From contig JAMQCK010000277.1 in NCBI GenBank assembly GCA_024196135.1, positions 1-31,968 on the forward strand: a DNA stretch of 31,968 nucleotides, written 5' to 3'. The translations under genes and the position numbers were made by a program. The notes beneath the pieces were generated by a model that saw only the letters and a program-made list of their open reading frames with translations, did not search any database and had not been told where the DNA came from. Origin of the DNA: Pleurotus ostreatus/Saccharomyces cerevisiae fusant (taxonomy: Eukaryota > Opisthokonta). Shown here one piece after another: positions 20,120-30,497 of this stretch (position 1 is its first letter; each line of letters opens with the position of its first letter).

Positions 20120-21384
20120 TTACTGCCCGCCGCAGATAGTAAGTTCCCGCATCTCCTGAAGAACACCCTCCACCTGCAACAGCGGTCAGTCACTCGAGCA
20201 CAGCAAAGCAATCTAACTAACGCACCTGCGCATCCAACTGCCCTGCGGCGTAGTCATCTCGAACGCTATCGTCGAAGTACCTTGACAATATCTCGTCAAC
20301 GTTGTACTGGTGCTTGAGCGATCGCCGCCCTTACCTCTGCACTCCGCTCATCTTCTCGTAAGCCTCCTCCGCGAACTTGGCTTGTATCCGGATCATCGCC
20401 TCGAAGCTGGGGTCGAAGAATGGTATCCGCTGATCCAACAAGACAGGGAGCTCCTCGATGAGTTGGTTGTTCAGGATGTCGAATTGCTGGCGAGTGAATG
20501 TCAGCGCGGGATCGTCTGTGCATGGCATGGGTACGCACCTCCTTCGTCTCATCGTTCTCCGCTTGCGCGCGCGGTAGTCGCTGCGGGTCCTCCGACGGCT
20601 TGTCGATAAGCTTGCGCAGCCTTGCCCGTGCAGCGTCGTAGTCGATCATCTGTGTCGCGGTTAGCACTTTCTGGATACCCCTCGTAAGTACACCACTCGC
20701 ACCTTCTTCCCCCGCTTCGAGATGTGCTCGTTGATGACGGGGAAATAGGCGCACATCTTGCCTATGGGCTCCGAGATAGTTGTGCGGTACGGTGTCTCCT
20801 GCGCAGGGAGTCAGCGACCAGGATGGTGAGGGATGGGGGATAAGGGCGCACAAATTCGCGGCTGATGCTCCCCTCCAGCTCCTCGATGGCGCTCTTGTAG
20901 GCATGCGCGGCCATCGCGCCCTCCGACGTGCGATCAGCGGCGCCGTAGAAGGTCTCGACGGTCCCTGCTATGCGCGCCTGTGCTTGGGACATGCCTGACG
21001 ACCCATCGTTGAGCTCGCACCCTAGACCGCCCGAACATGCCACGCACCGTACATCGCATCGTAATAATGCTTGGCATCCTTCTGCAGTGCCTGCGTCTCC
21101 TTCTCAAATCTGTGTAGCGTTCAGACGACGGACGATGGGCAGAGGGAGGGCTGCGTACATCCGGTACTTGGCTTCCTCGTCCGCGAACTCGCGGTCGATG
21201 GTGCGCTCGACCTGACCGGTCTTCTGGAGCAGCTGTATATGGCGTCAGACCGCCATCCCTCCGTATGCAGCACGTCGTGCGTACCGTAGTGCCCGCTCGG
21301 TTCACGGACTTCTTGAATCTAAAGCAGTATATGAGATGGTCTGGGTTGACATCTAGAAGTCCACTCGCACCCTGACCAAGACAT
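20120..21384 (-). CDS. rvs161: BAR-domain protein Rvs161/Hob3, 10 exons, 264 aa
   Basis: Membrane-curving N-BAR protein of endocytosis and actin-patch function; yeast Rvs161 works as a heterodimer with Rvs167 at the plasma membrane. The spliced frame starts MSWSGFKKSVNRAGTT and continues LLQKTGQVERTIDREFADEE, YRIFEKETQALQKDAKHYYD, MSQAQARIAGTVETFYGAAD, HAYKSAIEELEGSISREF, MIDYDAARARLRKLIDKPSE, LPVLLDQRIPFFDPSFEAMI and SGVQRYFDDSVRDDYAAGQL, ending LQEMRELTICGGQ. The length equals the family norm (about 265 aa), with no SH3 domain, as expected for Rvs161. Exon 1 (21384-21371, 14 nt) and exon 2 (21318-21285) are very short; exon 3 starts at 21232. The stop is at 20122-20120. Strong conservation makes this the best-anchored gene in the window. 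Confidence 0.95.
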
Positions 21385-21503
21385 ACTTGACGAGGCGAGA
21401 GTAGGTGATGGTTAGAATCAAGTGCTGATGGCGGTACACTGTTGGCAATCACGTCAGATCCGCCTCGACGAGTCGTAGGACTTTGATTGGTATATCTGTA
21501 CAG

Positions 21504-21589
21504 CCTTCCTTAGCTCAGTTGGAAGAGCATCAGACTGTAATGGTTACATAATCATCTGGGGGTCGCCTGTTCGAACCAGGCAGGAAGGA
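21504..21589 (+). tRNA. tRNA-Tyr (GTA anticodon) with 13-nt intron
   Basis: The acceptor stem CCTTCCT pairs with AGGAAGG, and the discriminator base is A. The D-arm starts TAGCTCAGTTGG; the anticodon stem is TCAGA/TCTGG, and the loop CTGTAA carries GTA. A 13-nt intron (TGGTTACATAATC) sits between positions 37 and 38, the canonical nuclear site, as is usual for eukaryotic tRNA-Tyr. The T-arm GCCTG-TTCGAAC-CAGGC is perfect. Mature length is 73 nt before CCA addition. Confidence 0.95.
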
Positions 21590-21595
21590 TTTTTT
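21590..21595 (+). terminator. RNA polymerase III T-run terminator
   Basis: Six T residues directly after the tRNA-Tyr discriminator base, a standard Pol III stop. Confidence 0.85.
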
Positions 21596-22164
21596 GTCCT
21601 GCACTCGCCGCTCGCCCTTGTCATCCGAGGGCTCTGGTGCGGGCCTCCTTCTCTGCGCTATCCACCACCTCGCTATAAGGCTCCTCAAGTTCTTGCAAGC
21701 GCATGCACTGTATAGAGTACATATAATTACATTCAACTTCCTTCTGTACCAGGGTAACCTTGCGACGAGAGACTAAGTACAACGGCAGGGCCCCGCGCAC
21801 GCGCCGACGCCCAACCGCACCGTCAAGAGCTGTAAGTAGTGTACGTACAAGTAAGGTATGTGTATTTGTGTGAGGAGACGACGACGGAACCGACCGAGAA
21901 GACACGAGGATGCTACGGAGGTTGGGTACTAGGGCTGAGAGACGCCAGGGGTAAGAGGTTATGGAGTAGGAGTTTATGGGTTGAAAGGACGTAGGAGGAC
22001 CAGAGGAAGAAAGCTATGTATGTCACCAAATAGATAGGTAGATGGATGCGATGCGGAGGACGTTGCTGCTGTTGTGTTGATGTTGAGTTGTAGTGTATAT
22101 ACGTGCTGTTGGCTGTAGTGTCGATATCGATGTACGCAGGGGGTATGATGCATCATGACTTCAC

Positions 22165-22400
22165 CCGGTTGGTGAGGATGAGTAAAATGCGGCGATTTGC
22201 GAGGATGGGCGAGGAGTTCGGGGAGGGCGAGGGCTGATGGGCGATGGGAGAGGGTGATGGGCGATTAGCGTGGCGGCGGTGATGAGCGAGATGGATGGGT
22301 GATGAACGAGCAAGCGCTGATGGGCAAGTAAGCGCTGATGAGCGAGGAACTGCTGATGAGCGAGCAGATGAGATGGCCGAGCGCGGCGACGACAGCGATG
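22165..22400. repeat. Degenerate GATGRGCGA-type tandem repeat
   Basis: Many imperfect copies of GATGGGCGAT, GATGAGCGAG and AGCGCTGATGGGC-like units in direct orientation. The period is irregular (about 10-18 bp). Confidence 0.55.
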
Positions 22401-22744
22401 AAGGATATCGATCACTGCCGACGACAATGGACGACATGCCGAGGAAACTGGAGGAAAGATGCCGATGACAGGACGAGCACGGTAATGATCAGGATGGCGA
22501 CGGCGGCGACGACGATCACCCCGCGCGTCTCGATATGCCCCCGCGCGACAACGCGGGACATGGCGACCAACCCCCCGCACGACAAAGGTTGCTCCCGCGC
22601 GACAACCACCACCGGCGCAACAACCACCGCCGACGTGCGACGACTACCACCGGCATTCGTCAACAACCCCCGCGACCACCACCACGGTCTTGGGTACGGC
22701 GCACATGGCGGTGACGCACGCGCGGGCCGGACGCGATGCGCGAT

Positions 22745-22990
22745 GATTTGTAGCGACCGAACACGACGATTTGTAGGCGACCGAGCATGACGATTTGCAT
22801 ACGACGCGCACGACAGATTTGTAGCCCAACGGCACGGTGATTTGTAGCCCAACGGCACGGCGATTTGTAGCGACGACGCGATTTGTAGAGCGGGCGTGCA
22901 GGATTCGTAGCCGTTCCCATATCGTTTGTAGTCGATCATCGCTGGCTTGTAGACGTTCCCAAGCCGTTTGTAGTCGGGTCGCCGATATCC
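22745..22990. repeat. 23-bp minisatellite with GATTTGTAG core
   Basis: GATTTGTAG (or a one-base variant) starts at 22745, 22768, 22792, 22816, 22839, 22862, 22880 and 22902, with weaker copies to about 22975. The units at 22816 and 22839 differ only in their last base. The unit length is not a multiple of three, so the track is unlikely to be coding. Confidence 0.75.
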
Positions 22991-23719
22991 GGAGGTGCAG
23001 GTGGGCGAGGGGCATGCAAGTGGACGGACGTGAAGCTCGTGTTAGCAGGCAGCAAGTGAGGGAGCATGCAGGGGAAGGCCATTATCAGCGAGCAAACGTC
23101 GGGGGTAGTGAGCAAGCGTTGGGGATAGTGAGCACGGGTAGCCTGAGGTGAGCAGCAGAGATGGCAGGGGTGTGCATAAATTACTGTTGCATTGCGATCG
23201 GTGGGGTGTATGGTAAGGGTGTGTAGCACGGGCATGAGTCCAGCCTGATACGCCGCAGGTGCCATAATGTACTTTTTGCGAACGTGCTGTGTCGGTGGTG
23301 GCCAGGGGCAGGTGGGTGGGTGAGGCGGGCGTGCGAGGTGGATGCTGCAGATTGTGGTGTAGGGCAGTCGAGTTAGCACAACGGCGTACAAGCCAACCGC
23401 CAGAGTCAGCCAACTGCCCGAGCGGCCTCACAGGCCAGCGCCGAACGCGTGCAGGCCACCGCGATCGCTAGTCGCATGCGGAGATACGCGCCATCCCTGA
23501 CTCTGAATGGGTGAGGTGCTGTGCATGGGGGGATGCTCGTCCTCTGGCTCTTCTGCACTCGCACTCGCTGCCCTCTGGCTCTGCCGCCCTTGGCGCGCGA
23601 GGCTCAGCGTCTGATGATGATGATGGTGTTCGTGTTGCCTTGCGTCTCTCCTCCCTCAGCGTGGTCGCACATCCCGCACCCAGCGCGCGATCACGCATCC
23701 GGTTCCCGGTGGTTTGAGC

Positions 23720-25215
23720 TTATCTGGCCATTCCCATTGTGCTACGCGCGCTGCCTGGCGGCATGCGCCGGGGTATCACGACTCGGAGCATCTCTCCATC
23801 AAACTCGGCGCGGACCTGCACAAGGACGTGTAAGTACATAGGCGATTACACACATCACCGGCTGCGCGGTACCACACGGGTCGGGTACGCGCGATGAAAG
23901 GGACGGAAGGAGAAGAAAGGGCGACTCACCTGAACCAGGTCCGCATCATAACCAAAGGATATCCGTCGTTCAAAGTGGCCCCCGCCATTCTCCCAAGAGT
24001 CGGCGACGACGTGTAGGATGCGGCGCTTCTTCGTCGCAAGTGTTCTGGAGGAAACCTTCTCAGTACCGCAGCATAAGGGAGTACGTGAATTACGTACATG
24101 CCATCGCGTTGGAAGCCAGGAAGTCGTATGTGCAGTCGGTACTCCGTGGGCGTGGTCTCTACCTGGATCCAGCTGTCGGCGGGAGGCGGGGCATGTGAAA
24201 GGAAGGGCAGATGTGCGTTGGGTAACGAATTGCGTTGCGCGTCCGATTGGCCGTTTGCAACCGAGGGCGGCGTGGACTGCGACGCCGCCATCGCAGATGG
24301 CGACGGCGGGGCTGTACGTGTGTGACTGGGGTCGGAGACGGTGCTCGCCCGCGTCAGCACGGATGCTGTGGAGGGCGCTAGTGTCGAGGCTGTTTCGAGC
24401 ACTTTCGGCGGTTCGGGTGGGTGGGAGACGGTCGCGGCGAGCACGGCGGCGCGCGGTATGGCCGTCGGGTGCTCATCGAGCTCCTCGTCGCTGATGGGGC
24501 GCGGCGCCTTCCCACGATATGTGAACGCGGAGGGCGGCGCGGTGCGCGCGGGAGTTGCTGGTGTGGCTGGCGGTGCAGATGTGGTTGCCGTCGGCACCCG
24601 CGTCGTCGGCTGGCCGTCGACCCGCGGCAGGGTGCTGTAGGGTATCTGCATCGGGAGCGGGAGGGAGGCGGAGGAGCTGCGATCGACGCCACTGGGCCCC
24701 GCGACCTTTGGCTCGGGCGTGAGGTCGGGCTGGCGACGGGCAGCATGTGGGCCATCAGGCAGCGAGTACGGGCGCGGATACGGGTGCACGGGCGTCGGGG
24801 CCTGGGCTGGCGAGTGCATCGCGGGCAGGCTGGAGGACACGTCGGTCCACTCTGAAAGCGAGTCGCGCTCTTCGGTCTGGCTGCTGCGGCGACTGGGGCC
24901 GTCGTCGGGTGGAGGAGGTACGTCCTGGGGCTGGAGGTCGTGCGGCGGCTGGGGCATGGGCTGGGTTGGCATGTTGACCTTTGGGAACGGGAAGCCGCCT
25001 GGCTGCTGTTCGCGGTTGAGCTGGGGCGAGGGCAGCGGGACCTCGCGGGGGCTGTCGAAGGAGGCATGCCGCTTGGGAAGATGGTGGGGCGAGGGGAGCG
25101 GGGGAAACGGGAGGGAGGTTGGGGACATGGGCGACGCCTTGCGCAACTTTGCAGACGTCGTGGGTGGCGATGGCAAGGAGGAATGGGACGAGGACCGCCG
25201 ATGGAGTTTGTTCAT
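23720..25215 (-). CDS. Small-HSP (alpha-crystallin)-like protein with long disordered N-terminus, 3 exons, 442 aa
   Basis: Exons (minus) 25215-24098, 24044-23930, 23815-23720; phases agree. Residues 1-345 are Pro/Ser/Thr/Ala-rich and low in predicted order. Residues about 347-430 form an HSP20-like domain: DSWIQVETTPTEYRLHIRLP, GFQRDGITLATKKRRILHVV, HFERRISFGYDADLVQ and VRAEFDGEMLRVVIPRR. The pattern EYRLHIRLPGF, a central RxISF and the final LRVVIP match alpha-crystallin domains, which hold unfolding proteins. The short tail lacks an evident I-x-I motif. Family sHSPs are usually 150-250 aa, so the N-terminal extension is unusual; a chaperone role is inferred, and regulation or phase-separation functions are alternatives. 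The last intron is 114 nt, longer than typical here. Confidence 0.85.
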
Positions 25216-25879
25216 GACCGAGTTGGAGAGCGCACGAGAATTTGGAGTCCCGCCTCGAATCGCCCGATGACCTCACAGCACAAACAGCGCCAAACACGCC
25301 GGCCTCGTTGCCTTGACGCCGCCCGCCTAGACTCGCTGCGCGCCTACAAATCCTGCCAGCTGCACGCCCGAATGCCTGTGCTCTACAAATGTGGCGCGCC
25401 TGGCCAGGCGAATGAGAGAGTCGCTTGCCACGGGGCCCGCCGCCCGATGCGCCAGTTTAGCCCGACCGCCGCCCCACGATTCATTGCGCCCAGCACTGCT
25501 TCTCGCCCTGCCCGCCCATCGTCATCGCTGCCCTTATCGCCCTTCGCGCGGCCGTAGTGCGCTCGTCGCCCGCCCCTTGACGTGAGCAGCGCGCTCGGCA
25601 ACGTCATCAGTCCATCGCGTTTGTGTAGTCCGGCCACGCCTCCCTCCGCGTCGCCAAACGCCTCTCCGTCTCAGTACCAGCACCAGCCGGACTATCAGTT
25701 CATCAGATTCCATCTTTCACCGAGCACGGAGCTTGCTGGCGGTCCATGGAGGCTGTCCTCCAGTCATCCCGAGCAAACGCCAGCTGCCGAAAGTCAGACT
25801 GCCTCGATGGAGCGGAACATTCCCCGGACTCGGACCACCGCCAGGTACGGCGCTCCTCAATGAATTTCCCCGCATTCTT

Positions 25880-26085
25880 GCCCGATGCCCGGTAGAAGCA
25901 ACTCTTTTGCCCGAAGGGAGCGCTTTTCCGCTCGCAAGCAGCGTCGTTTTGTCGAAGATGAGCAATATTTTGCCTGGAAGAAGCCTCGAATTGTCCGAGA
26001 AGAATATCAGTTCGCCCGAGAGGACCGTCATTTCTCCCTTCCGAAGCCTTTTTCCGCTTCTCGTTCGTACACATCACCTTCTCGC
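25880..26085 (+). repeat. Degenerate 21-24-bp tandem repeat (TTTTGCCCGAAG-like)
   Basis: About eight successive variants of TTTTGCCCGAAG / TTTTCCGCTCGCAAG / TTTTGTCGAAG / TTTTGCCTGGAAG / ATTGTCCGAGAAG / TTCGCCCGAGAG. One plus-strand frame stays open and reads a heptad-like series (SFARRERFSARKQRRFVEDE), with Phe or Ile mostly every seven residues. No gene model around it. Confidence 0.5.
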
Positions 26086-26904
26086 GCTCACCTCGCTCCT
26101 TCTTGACATCCTCGATGCTCACAAAGCTACCTCAAAGCACGTCCTCTTTTACTATTCATCCGCCGGGATCTACAAGTCGTCTATACTCAGCGCCTTTCTT
26201 TTCGATCCACTGCTGTCCTAGCCTAAGGTCCATCGGACGCGTCTTTAGTCTCTCGGAGGCACCCTTAGCGCACCCAGCCCGCTTGTACCCCATCCAACGC
26301 GTCCAATCCAACTCCGGTCAACAATCCTCCACTACCGGCGTCTTAAATCCACCGCCGGCTACCTACTGCCCCGCACTTCTCGCTAGCTCTTCCTCCGGTG
26401 CGTCTGTCAAGAATGGCATCTCGAGCTAATATAGCAGCCCGTTCTTTCGGCGTCTTTATGCTCGCATGACGCCCCTCTCATCCGCTCATCCCCCGCCTTC
26501 CCGGAAAGGAACGATACGTTTGTTCGTCGTCCCTCTTCCATATGGCGCGTTGAATACCGGGATGGCCTCCTCGATTTGTTCAGCCCGCCACCACCCACGT
26601 ACCCCACACTATAATAATTGCGACCCCGCGGGGAATTGAGCAAGCTGGATGATCTGACTTGCCGGGAGCAGCCCTCTAAGTGACACCCGCAAACTCTCAC
26701 ACACTCTAGAGCGTCTACTGCTGTCTGGGCGGCGGCATTCTTTTGAGCCCATGTATACAGGAATGCTGAAGAGAAGCTCTATCGCGGTTTGCTCAATATA
26801 TCAGGCCTGGAGTGGATGTTGATGCCCCTCCGAGCGGCCCTCCGCCTCTGCCTCCCAAACGCCGACCGTGCACACGACCTTCAAGTCTTCACATCAGTCA
26901 TTCG

Positions 26905-27110
26905 TGCGCCGGCCTTCTCGCATCGCCGAAGAGCGCGTACGCCATCTCTCGCCGCCGAAGGTCAATCCTCCCGTCTCGCCAGTCCGGTGAATACGTAGGC
27001 CTTCTCTCAACGCCGACGGGTTCGTAAGCCTTCGCGAAGCCCCGGAGAGTGCGCAGGCCTTCTCGATGCGCCGGTGACTACGCAGACCTTCTCGCTGCTC
27101 CTTTGACTGC
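26905..27110. repeat. Degenerate 29-bp minisatellite
   Basis: Six to seven units of roughly CGCCGGTGACTACGCAGACC followed by TTCTCGNTG, with a 29-bp period in the last three units. Copies begin near 26927, 26956, 26986, 27013, 27042 and 27071. Sequence divergence between units is high. Confidence 0.6.
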
Positions 27111-27999
27111 GCGCGTATTATATGCACCCCCCTGACGGGTATGCGGATGTGATGCCCCAACCGGCGACTACTTACGCGTTGGTCATCCTGAGGCCCGTCC
27201 GAGCTGCGACTCCGCCAACCTCACGCACGCCGATCCACCTACTCGTCAAGCAATTCAAATGAATTTAGTGCCGATTCATAAACTCTACGCGCCGAATGAA
27301 TTATCGCTCCACTTCGTATACTTTGCGAATATCCTTCGGTAGGCTTTTGTGGCCAGCGTGAGACGCCGAGGTCGCTCGCGCTTCTATCACACCTTCGTTG
27401 GGGCAGCTGAACCTAAACCTTGTCTGTCACGCAGACCCTTTCACCGCTCCGACCATATCCACATGCATGACCTTCGCCCCTCCAACATCTTCAACTTTCT
27501 TCTCCACCCCAACCTCAACCGCTCCTGACCACTCCACGTTTTCAACATCTCGTGCTCTACCCAAAGGACTGTTCGAAGCGCCCATTTAGTACTATAAACG
27601 CAGGCGACGGCCAATGCTCAGTTGACGCGAATCATATTCTCCTCACCACCGAGCTTATCGTCTGCCAGCGAAGAGTCTTTATTGCCGAGCACGTCGTTCT
27701 CGAGATATCTTCAACTCCATGGACATGGACAGCGCCGGTCGTGCGTTCTCCCAAACGTGGAGCGACGCGTGAAGTAGCTCAACTACCGGTCATCACGGCG
27801 AGTGGCAACCTCTTGCGGCACTGTCCATCTTTTGTGGCACCGTCCATCTAACGCCCATCGCCGACACTGATACCAGCAAACAGTTCATCATCGCACCGCG
27901 GTTGTCGTCTGATGTGCTTCCTGCCTTACATCGCGCCCCACGGAGTACAGTATACATATTGTTCTGACTTCCACATCCCTTGGCAAATCAGGACTTATT

Positions 28000-29512
28000 T
28001 TACAACGCCGAATTCCTAGCCGTCGTATACGCAGGCGGAGGCTCGACCATCGTAGAGCGCTGTTGCTCTGCGCGCAGCCTGACGATCTCGGTCTGGAGGG
28101 CATCTATCTGGTGTCGCAGAGCTGAGGCCTCGTCGTCGGTGGCCTGCGAGGCACCGTGGCCTGATTGTGCAATGTGGGGGGATTGCGATTGCGCACGACC
28201 GCGATGATTCCTTTGCGAAGCTCGAGTCTGAAGCGTCATCATCCGCGCCTCCATGTCTCGCACCCGCTTGTCGATGTCGGAGCGCGCTCTCGATGATGAC
28301 GGCGACGTAACGTTCGGACTTGAGCGCAGCGGCGAGAGCTTCATGAGAGGGATTATCACTGCATTTTCGTTCAGTCCACCAAGTCCCCAAGTAAATGCGC
28401 AGACTCACATTGTGTCCGACTCATGCTTGCCTCTTCCTGCACCTTCAGGTGGGCGAGGAACGGTTGCGTGTATTGCGGGTCCTTCTTAGTCTGCCGCGCC
28501 CGCCTTCGCTCAGGCTTGCGTACGCAAAGGAATATCACCAACGCAAAGGCGACCAGGGCGAGACCGCCTAACGCCCCACCAACGATGGCGCCTATATTCG
28601 TTCGCGATAAGTGACCACCTGTATGCACGATGGTTTGCGATCCCGAAGGTGCGGCGCTGGTTCCGGTTACCGTGGCCGTTTTTCCAGAGGAGTCGGTGGA
28701 TGAAGGCGTCTTGGAGCTCAACAAGGATTCCTCTTCGTCGCTGTCATACCTGCGGGAAATCAGATAAATGTTGGGATCTCTTGCTGAGAATCAAGGACTT
28801 AGACGTACGTCACGGTGAAATAGTCGAACAGCATCAGAGACGCTTGTTCCACGCCGTTTCCTCCAGCGATGTTGACGACCAGCTCGTGCGCTTCATCCTT
28901 CAGGCCGGCGATCTTGTAGACTGAAGTAGCGAATCGGTGAGCGAGCAGACAGCAATTGCAATGGGAACTCACAGAGCGCATCGTAAATGTATGCAACTGA
29001 TGATGTGTTATCGGGGTCGTGGTGGAAGTTCCCGTCGTACACCCCATCGAGGATGAAGTCGTAGTTGGCCATCGTACCCGTGAGTGCGGTATTGTTGTTG
29101 TCGAGGACGCCGTAGAGGTAGATGCCGGAGCCTGCGGCAGCTTGGTCGAAGTAATAGATGGGATAGAAGGAGCACCACGCACCGACGAAGCTTATTGTCA
29201 TAGTGGTGTTCTCGATGTCTCTGTCCCCGTCATCCGTCGTATCGTGCCAGCTACCGTTGAATAGTTGGCTCTTATCTGGCTGTGCATGACAGCCTGAGGC
29301 AGAAAAGACGAGAGAGGTGAGCATCGACGGTTCGTACGGGGAAAGACTCATGACACACCTGGACATCGCTGGCCCTCCACCCAAGCCGACGCAGGCTCAT
29401 ACACGATGCGAGCACGGTCCGTAGGGTAAGGATCATCGTCCATCGTGGTGTTGTGCGGTTTGGCTAGCACGCTGGAGACGAGCGATGCGAGAAGGACAGC
29501 GCGCGCTGCCAT
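28000..29512 (-). CDS. Single-pass membrane glycoprotein with PPxY cytoplasmic tail, 5 exons, 428 aa
   Basis: Exons (minus) 29512-29359, 29293-28973, 28920-28809, 28749-28409, 28358-28000; all in phase. A signal peptide (MAARAVLLASLVSSVLA) is followed by a luminal or extracellular region with several N-glycosylation sequons and beta-rich blocks (SGIYLYGVLDNNN, YDFILDGVYDG, SLMLFDYFTVTY), of a kind common in basidiomycete cell-surface proteins. A Ser/Thr-rich stalk leads to a membrane helix at about 248-270 (IGAIVGGALGGLALVAFALV), then a basic RKPERRRAR stop-transfer. The tail has two short coiled coils and a PPAY (PPxY) motif near the C-terminus. The start at 29512 was chosen over 29542 because it gives a normal signal peptide. 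Function unknown; a type I surface sensor or adaptor is possible. Confidence 0.82.
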
Positions 29513-30497
29513 TGTTCGCAGGGCCTCTCCAACGAAGACCATGCTGCTCAGTCAACGTCAAGGTGTAGACAGAGTCGCCTGGTTACGACCGCCAGCGGCG
29601 ACCGTCCGCATCGCCAAGATGGGTCATGATGGCAGCCGTGCGGCGAAGGGGGATTCAATGTATCATTGAGATCCAGAGCCAGCAAATCGCGATACGATCT
29701 CAGTTGTATACACGCATCATGTTCGAGGTCGACCAGAAGGGAAGTGAGCTTCACAGACGGTCCGAGGAGGTATCTTCGCGACGCTCGAGGGATCGCTCCA
29801 CGACGCGAAGGAGCATTCTCGCGATGCGAGGAAACACCCCGGCGCCCGATAGTGCCCATCCGAAGGAGAGGCATGACGGACGGAGGCAAGCGGGAATGAT
29901 TTGATTCCGATCACCGAAGTGGCCAAACAATACCTGCCATACGGGGAAATAAATCACACTGATGACTGACGTGCCTCTCACACGTAGGACGACCAGCAAC
30001 GTCGCAACTATCATGGCTACTCCCGACTACTCCGGCCCTGCAGCAGAAAAATCCGACCGTCGGTATAGACATCTAAAGCAGTAGCATTATATACGTAGGC
30101 CACGAAGGCAACGATGAGGCTACAATCACTACTAATACATTGGGAACGTTACTGTTGTTAGTAAGGAGCGGGATGTCCATGGAAAGCAGGACGGTCGTCA
30201 AACGCGAATAGTAAGCAGATGAAAGCGAAAGAGGTCAGTAAGTAGGAATGTGGCACAGTGGAACAATTAGACGCCACGGCGGACATGGGAAGGGAGATAG
30301 TAAACGAAGAGATGGTGAAAGAAGATGGGCGAAGATAGAAAGCAGTCAGCATAGGCCGACTGCTTGGGTTACTAAGGCGATAGTAGCGATACCGGTAGCT
30401 GTCCTCCACAGACCCAAGGAGCGTAAGTAGAAACCTTATCCGCGTAATGATGCTCCCATCTCGATTCCACGTACCACCGAACTCTCCACGGGCAGAT
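29513..30497. other. Intergenic region between membrane glycoprotein and GPCR genes
   Basis: 985 bp without a supportable gene. A short CGCGACGCTCGAGG-like repeated tract lies at about 29770-29850. Should contain the glycoprotein promoter and the GPCR 3' flank. Confidence 0.4.

Larger units (their letters stand above)
21596..23719. other. Gene-free region with simple and tandem repeats
   Basis: About 2.1 kb between tRNA-Tyr and the small-HSP-like gene. No supportable gene; open frames overlap on both strands and reflect repeat structure. It holds a GATGRGCGA-rich tract (about 22165-22400), a stretch rich in CGACAACCACC (about 22530-22700), a 23-bp minisatellite (22745-22990) and a small GTGAGCAAGCGTTGGGG-like duplication near 23090-23140. 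Confidence 0.5.
25216..27999. other. 2.8-kb gene-poor region with degenerate tandem repeats
   Basis: No gene could be supported on either strand. The open frames are short, compete with each other and lack domains. The stretch includes two periodic tracts (25880-26085 and 26905-27110), pyrimidine-rich DNA at 27400-27560 and no transposon ends that I could recognise. It contains the upstream regions of the small-HSP-like gene and the 3' flank of the membrane protein gene. Confidence 0.45.

Noticed and set aside
21504..21589. tRNA-like pseudogene because of the interrupted anticodon stem
   Set aside because: The interruption is a normal 13-nt tRNA-Tyr intron at position 37/38, and all arms pair.
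22745..22990. Possible CRISPR-like array
   Set aside because: Eukaryotic context; the units are contiguous degenerate tandem copies without unique spacers.
24378..25067. Long alternative frames over the Pro/Ser-rich N-terminus of the small-HSP-like gene (both strands)
   Set aside because: They are frame shadows of low-complexity GC-rich coding DNA; only the minus frame that continues into the HSP20 domain has support.
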